This document shows, piece by piece, positions 59,431 through 64,000 of a stretch of 64,000 nt of DNA. The notes beneath the pieces were generated by a model. The model saw nothing but the letters and a program-made list of their open reading frames with translations. It made no database searches and was not told the origin of the DNA. The stretch is from the NCBI GenBank assembly GCA_937928735.1, contig CALFVF010000005.1, positions 1 to 64,000 of the forward strand, in the 5' to 3' direction. Within the stretch, counting starts at the first letter, position 1. Each line of letters starts with the position of its first letter. The DNA comes from an uncultured Verrucomicrobiales bacterium (GTDB taxonomy: Bacteria > Verrucomicrobiota > Verrucomicrobiia > Verrucomicrobiales > Akkermansiaceae). Both the position numbers and the translations under genes were made by a program.

Positions 59431-62400
59431 ATGAATTCAAATTCGTCTAGTAATTTAAATTTAGGTGAAAAAAATGCCCAGATTTACCGAAGTTTTTTGG
59501 TTTTTGTATGGGCCCTTATGTCCAGTTATGTCTCAGCAGCACCTTTTGTTTCTGGTAAAGTGTATCGAGAATTTAAGATAGATGGAACTGCTGGATTAGA
59601 AACAGAGATACGCTATAGAGATATACCTCTAGCTGGGGTCGAAGTTTTGGTTTTTGATGAGAATGGTATTCAAGTTAGTTCGACTCTGTCGGCAGAAGAT
59701 GGGAGTTGGAGTGTTGATGTAGGGTCGACACCAGGGACAGAAGTTCAGGTGGAATTTATTGCTCCTGAAGGCTTTACGGGTTCACCTTTGGGCGGAAATA
59801 ATGAGAGTTCTGTTGCAGTGGTAGCAAAGGGGGCGACAGGGGTGGATTTCACAGTTGGGCAGCCGAGTGATCACAGTGAGGATAATCCTTTTTTAGCAAG
59901 CTCTTGTTTTGTGACAACAACTGACCCTAGTGAACTAACTCTGGTCGCTCTGAGGTATAATGATACCTTAGACTATGCAGCCCCTAGTTCAGGGCAAAAT
60001 CAGGATGACTTTCCAGTTTCCCATTATTCGACTGTTAGACCTCAGTATTCTCTGGCGCAGCAAACCATTCTCAGCACCTTAGCGACGAGTCGAAATACAG
60101 GAGGGATTGCTTGGAATCGCCGTGATCGGCTTGTTTATGGAGGGATTTATCATAAGTGGGAGGTGAGAATTAACATTGGTGAGATGGGGCGTATCTATGC
60201 CACTACTTTTCCTGAAGACGGATCACCTTCGAGCACTTCTTTATGGTTAGATCTCAATACAGCACTAGGAATACCCGGAGTTGCAGGCACTTATGCAGGT
60301 GTGAATGAGAATCAGGATCGTGGAAATATCGGCCAAATTGGTTTTTCAGATGTTGAGATCTCTGATGATAATCGCACTCTGTATGCCTACAATGCGCGGA
60401 CACTGCAAGTTCACGCCATTCCGATTGCAGAAGATGGGAGCGCGGATGTCTCTGCACCATCAGATATCGCGACATTTCAGATTCCACCACCAGCTACTGG
60501 TTCCTTTAGTAGTGAAGGGATTAGCTTTAATCGCTCTGCAGCTGGTGGTCTCGGCTTTCATGATGGCCGAGTCTTTGCCACGGCGACAATTACAGGGCCG
60601 ACATTGGCTGATATGCGAGGCTTTCTCTACTCTTTTGACGCTTCTGCTGATCCGACCTCAGTTGTAGTTAAACAAGAACTTGAGCTGGATTACTCAAGCT
60701 GGATTGGGCGAGATGTTCTGATTTCTGGGGGCCTCTTTTTCACTCCCATGCCTCAAACCAATATTGCGCCATGGAGGCTAAACCATGTTGTGGAGGACTT
60801 TTCACCGTGGTTCTTTGATATTGATTTTGACACAGACGCATCTGGTGAGGTGAGGATGTCATTGGGCACTCGCAATCGCGCTCACGAGTCCATTAGTCCG
60901 GATGAACTCAATATTGATCCGACTCGCGGTGGATATATTCACCGGGCTTATCGAGAGAATGATGAGTGGGTGCTGGAGTCGAATGGTGAGGCAGGAACTA
61001 TAGTCACAGGCTTGGACAGATCGGGAGATATTTTTGAGCGCGGTCAGGAGGGAGCTCAATTTTATCATGGAGAAGGCATTGAGGGCCCTATGATGCATGG
61101 TTCGCTGGCAGTCATTGCTGGTTTCAAAGAAGCGGCGGGAATGGCAACTGATAATATGTATGGAGACTGGGACTCAGGGGTCTCGTTTCATAGTCTTTCC
61201 AATGGTTTGCGCACCCGTGATAATAATATCATATTTGGGCGCACCGAGGGATATGCTAAGGGGATTAGTTGGGGAGATATCGAAGCTCTGCCCTCGGCAC
61301 CTCCACTAGAGATTGGAAATTTTGTTTGGATTGATGATGGTGATGGTGTTCAGGAGGCAGCTGAGGCTCCTGTCGTTGGGGCGACTGTGTGCATTTATCT
61401 AGATGTTAATGGAAATCGTCGTCTTGATGATAGTGAGTTAACAACTCCGGTGGCCTGCACGACGACGGATGGTCGAGGCTATTACACCTTTGATCTTAAC
61501 GATGGCTTAGAGTATTTCACAGATTATATTATTACTCTGAATACGCCTTCTGATTATGCGGTGGGTGGCGCTCTTGCTAATTTGGTGCCCACTCTTGCCG
61601 ATGCTGGATCGGACACTCGTGATTCTGATGGCATTGTGCGGATGCAAGGGTTCTCAGAAGCACCAGTGCGTGTAGGGAACTTAGGAGAGACAAATCACTC
61701 TTATGACTTCGGGTTTATCCAAACTCTGGCTGTGGGGAACCTTGTTTTCTTTGATGCGAATGGAGATGGCGATCGTGACCCTGGTGAGCCAGGGCTTCCA
61801 GGTGTGACTGTGACCTTGCTGAACCCCGACACAACAACAGCCCTTCAAACTAATGGTGTTCCCTTTCCTCCAGTCGTCACAGACGCGAATGGAAATTACG
61901 TTTTTAGCAGCGTTCCAGAAGGTGATTACATTGTGAAAATCACAGCACCCTCTGGCTTAGTGGCGACTGTGGGTGGTGCAGATCCTGATGGTAGCTCGGT
62001 TGATAATGATTCTAACGGCGTGTTAGTTGGGGTGAATATGGCACAAACGCCAGTCTTTTCCCTCTCAGTTGGTGATGAGCCAGTCTCTGAAGATGCCGAT
62101 GAGAATACTGATTTCACAGTTGATTTCGGTCTGATTTTAGCTCCTGGAACGACCGCTGTGGGGAACTTTGTGTTCAATGATTCCAATCAAGATGGTCTTT
62201 CTATTGGAGACTCTGGATTAGCTGGCGCGACAGTGGAGCTCTGTGCAGCTGACGGTGTGAGCCCTGCGACGGATAACAATGGTAATATTGTGCCGAGTCA
62301 AGTGACAGGAAGTGAGGGTACATATCTGTTTTCTAATCTCGTTGACGGTGGAGTCTATGTGGTGAAAGTCACCCCTCCACTGAATTTTGCAGCGACAACG

Positions 62401-64000
62401 GTAGCTGGAATACCTGACCCTGACGATAATCCAGCTGACGATGACTCGAATGGACAGCCCCAGCCCAGTGGAGTGTCGGTAAGTCCACCTGTGACGCTGG
62501 TGGCCGGGTCTGAACCCACTGCGGAAGATGGAAATAATAATACGGATTTAAGCGTAGACTTTGGGTTCTCCTTTGTTCCTTTTTCTTTAATTTGTAATTC
62601 AGAGGATGTAAATGGGGGGACTTTAGTTCCAGGTGATACACTAACTTATACCATTAAATTGAACAACGCTAGTGGCTTTGAGCTAACAGATGTTAACCTA
62701 TTAAATCCTCTTCCAGCAGGAACGACTTTTGTGCCAAACAGTGTAACACTGACGGGCGCAAGTAGTGGGGGTGGAGGTGGGCCATCTGTTCAGCTATTTG
62801 ATTTTGAGTCGGGGCTGCCCACTGGATGGATTGCTGACTCAAGTCCAGCAACAACTTGGATGGTCGGAGCGCCAACAATAGTGGGGCCAGCGGGTCAAGT
62901 CCTACCTTCTGGAACGAATTTAGCAGGAACTAACTTAGGTTCTAATTACGGAAATAATAGCAATGTTTGTCTAACGACAGAACTGTTTGATTTTTCATCC
63001 AATAGCTCTGTTACACTAAGGTATGATGAGTGGGTTGAAATTGAGGGTGAGGGATTCGATACAGCAGTTTTCCAGAGGAGGGTCGGAGGTGGTCCATGGG
63101 TGACGTTATTTACAATTGATACTCCTAATGTACCTGGACCGAATCCTAGGATAGACACGGCTTTTGGTGAAATTTCACATGATGCTACATCTTATGCCGC
63201 TGGTCAGACCGATGTGCAGTGGAGATGGTGTTTAAATACAGATGGTTCCGTTGTTAATGCAGGTTGGTATATTGATGATTTTGAGGTAACGGCATTGGCG
63301 GGGTCTGAAGTGACAGTCGCAGATGTGGTGGATTTTGAGACAGATCCTGGCTGGACTCAAAATGGCCCGCAAGGAGGCGGAGGTGGAACGAGCTGGGAGA
63401 TAGGGGCTTCTCCTGGTGGTATCCCGGGACTACCTAATCCTCCCAGCGGTGCTGGGGGTGGAGTGTATGCCACAGACTTAGATTTAACTTATTTTAATAA
63501 TATTACGACACCTCTCTGTCTTGTGACAACCCCCTATGATTTCTCGACAGCTACTGAAGCAGATATTGTCTTGGTTGCCTTTAATCAAATTGAGACAGGA
63601 TTTGATGTTTTATCTTTTGAGTATCAAGTAGGCACGGGACCATGGAATAGTTTAGCAACGATCCCTGATACAGGAGGTAGTTATTCTACCTTTGCTCCCA
63701 TAGATGTCCCAAGCGATGCTCTAGGAGAGCCAGTTGTGAGATTTCGCTTTTGTTTGACAACAGACTTCTCAGTGAGAATGTTAGGTTTTTATCTTGATAC
63801 CTTTACTGTTAATATCACGTCACCTGCTGGAACTGGACCTGCGACAGGTGCGCCACCAAATCTCGTAACAGGAGCTACGGTAGCGGATGGAGAAACACTC
63901 TGTGCCACTTTCCAGGTGACAGTGGATGCGGTGCCGGGGGTGACTTCCATTGACAATTCGACATCAGTGACTGCTACAGCAGACGCTCAGACCACGAGCT
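59431..64000 (+). CDS. Giant secreted surface protein with SdrD_B and DUF11 domains (incomplete, runs off right edge)
   Basis: The frame is open from ATG 59431 to the window end (1523 codons). A signal peptide ends VSAAPFVSG. Residues about 37-110 form a first SdrD_B-like module (VSGKVYREFKIDG, DIPLAGVEVLVFDENG); about 150-600 is a large unassigned beta-rich region. Three SdrD_B-like repeats follow at about 627-765, 767-905 and 909-1045 (each starting with GNFVxxD or similar, followed by DGDG-like calcium loops and a DFGF end). A DUF11 domain begins near 1046 (SEDVNGGTLVPGDTLTYTIK). It is interrupted at about 1120 by two jelly-roll-like modules and resumes near 1474. The protein is probably a secreted adhesin or sheath component. 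A start at 59398 (11 residues longer) is possible. Confidence 0.85.
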   Translation, partial: MNSNSSSNLNLGEKNAQIYRSFLVFVWALMSSYVSAAPFVSGKVYREFKIDGTAGLETEIRYRDIPLAGVEVLVFDENGIQVSSTLSAEDGSWSVDVGSTPGTEVQVEFIAPEGFTGSPLGGNNESSVAVVAKGATGVDFTVGQPSDHSEDNPFLASSCFVTTTDPSELTLVALRYNDTLDYAAPSSGQNQDDFPVSHYSTVRPQYSLAQQTILSTLATSRNTGGIAWNRRDRLVYGGIYHKWEVRINIGEMGRIYATTFPEDGSPSSTSLWLDLNTALGIPGVAGTYAGVNENQDRGNIGQIGFSDVEISDDNRTLYAYNARTLQVHAIPIAEDGSADVSAPSDIATFQIPPPATGSFSSEGISFNRSAAGGLGFHDGRVFATATITGPTLADMRGFLYSFDASADPTSVVVKQELELDYSSWIGRDVLISGGLFFTPMPQTNIAPWRLNHVVEDFSPWFFDIDFDTDASGEVRMSLGTRNRAHESISPDELNIDPTRGGYIHRAYRENDEWVLESNGEAGTIVTGLDRSGDIFERGQEGAQFYHGEGIEGPMMHGSLAVIAGFKEAAGMATDNMYGDWDSGVSFHSLSNGLRTRDNNIIFGRTEGYAKGISWGDIEALPSAPPLEIGNFVWIDDGDGVQEAAEAPVVGATVCIYLDVNGNRRLDDSELTTPVACTTTDGRGYYTFDLNDGLEYFTDYIITLNTPSDYAVGGALANLVPTLADAGSDTRDSDGIVRMQGFSEAPVRVGNLGETNHSYDFGFIQTLAVGNLVFFDANGDGDRDPGEPGLPGVTVTLLNPDTTTALQTNGVPFPPVVTDANGNYVFSSVPEGDYIVKITAPSGLVATVGGADPDGSSVDNDSNGVLVGVNMAQTPVFSLSVGDEPVSEDADENTDFTVDFGLILAPGTTAVGNFVFNDSNQDGLSIGDSGLAGATVELCAADGVSPATDNNGNIVPSQVTGSEGTYLFSNLVDGGVYVVKVTPPLNFAATTVAGIPDPDDNPADDDSNGQPQPSGVSVSPPVTLVAGSEPTAEDGNNNTDLSVDFGFSFVPFSLICNSEDVNGGTLVPGDTLTYTIKLNNASGFELTDVNLLNPLPAGTTFVPNSVTLTGASSGGGGGPSVQLFDFESGLPTGWIADSSPATTWMVGAPTIVGPAGQVLPSGTNLAGTNLGSNYGNNSNVCLTTELFDFSSNSSVTLRYDEWVEIEGEGFDTAVFQRRVGGGPWVTLFTIDTPNVPGPNPRIDTAFGEISHDATSYAAGQTDVQWRWCLNTDGSVVNAGWYIDDFEVTALAGSEVTVADVVDFETDPGWTQNGPQGGGGGTSWEIGASPGGIPGLPNPPSGAGGGVYATDLDLTYFNNITTPLCLVTTPYDFSTATEADIVLVAFNQIETGFDVLSFEYQVGTGPWNSLATIPDTGGSYSTFAPIDVPSDALGEPVVRFRFCLTTDFSVRMLGFYLDTFTVNITSPAGTGPATGAPPNLVTGATVADGETLCATFQVTVDAVPGVTSIDNSTSVTATADAQTTS
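62791..63855 (+). other. Two tandem jelly-roll-like modules inserted in the DUF11 domain
   Basis: Module A starts LFDFESGLPTGWIADS and ends WYIDDFEVTAL; module B starts VVDFETDPGWTQNG and ends FYLDTFTVNI. Both follow the order DFE...GW..., CL.T..DFS, then QW/RF...CL.T, ...G.YLDDF, as in MAM or immune-inhibitor-type jelly rolls. The DUF11 first half (LPAGTTFVPNSVTLTGA) stops at 62760 and the second half (PPNLVTGATVADGETLCA) resumes at 63852. Confidence 0.65.

Noticed and set aside
1..64000. Search for tRNA, rRNA, CRISPR arrays and riboswitches
   Set aside because: No rRNA stretch, no tRNA-like TTCGA arm in a cloverleaf context and no regularly spaced repeats were seen; by-eye inspection could miss a small one.

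Overview
The window looks like a piece of a marine Verrucomicrobiota chromosome (Verrucomicrobiales; a Rubritalea-like organism is my best guess, from gene content only). Pointers are the PVC-type haem-binding CxxCH 'dehydrogenase' proteins (three very large genes), a DUF1592-type/DUF1552 pair, a PEP-CTERM protein, type IV/II prepilins with GYTLVE or GFTLIE heads, and a giant SdrD_B/DUF11 surface protein. Base composition is roughly half GC by eye, with two clearly AT-rich patches: bases 1-720 and the gap before the giant surface gene (about 59100-59430). No rRNA, tRNA or CRISPR array was found.

Layout. 1-720: end of an IS30-type transposase fragment (minus strand) fused to an AT-rich secreted orphan. 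860-6651: housekeeping genes (MYG1-like, rsgA, a PEP-CTERM protein, moeA, lysS). 6903-12673: DUF1552 and DUF1592-type cytochrome proteins, a truncated haemoglobin, a PDZ protein. 13034-20527: two giant tandem paralogues (SGNH + beta-propeller + HEAT + cytochrome c; the first also carries a ThuA domain). 21101-29620: an OprO/P-like porin, a sugar epimerase, a DUF1287 gene split by a small mobile element, LysM amidase, zinc peptidase, DPBB-like protein, a prepilin and small secreted proteins. 29653-37378: a transmembrane Ser/Thr kinase, methyltransferase, Na+/H+ antiporter, J-domain protein, tcdA, NUDIX hydrolase, rpsP. 37545-46519: another PVC cytochrome protein, an Rrf2 regulator head-to-head with cysE, an ABC exporter, rsuA, pyrD and a lipoprotein. 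46624-53458: argC-argJ, a pseudopilin, dapF, an aminotransferase and an MscM/YbdG-type channel. 53585-58983: a lipoprotein and a light/DNA-repair cluster (SDR, two photolyase/cryptochrome proteins, MGMT, DUF2805). 59431-64000: start of a giant secreted adhesin-like gene that runs off the window.

How genes work together. The ThuA/SGNH/cytochrome giants, porin and sugar epimerase look like periplasmic sugar oxidation and uptake (inference). DUF1287, the SH3/BamE-like protein and the LysM amidase lie together and suggest cell-wall work. argC-argJ, dapF and the aminotransferase are amino-acid biosynthesis. The 54.4-59.0 kb cluster is a UV/light response set.

Most interesting points: (1) a 156-bp MITE-like element with TACCAA ends and an exact 3-bp target duplication splits the DUF1287 gene; removing it restores the reading frame precisely; pieces of the same family lie at 20.7-20.9 kb and 36.9 kb. 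(2) The light cluster contains an FeS-BCP-type photolyase homologue that lacks most of the iron-sulphur cysteines, beside an SDR without its catalytic tyrosine whose start codon lies inside an 11-bp inverted repeat. (3) A CymR-like Rrf2 gene and cysE start 2 bp apart on opposite strands. (4) In the giant surface protein a DUF11 domain is interrupted by two jelly-roll-like modules.
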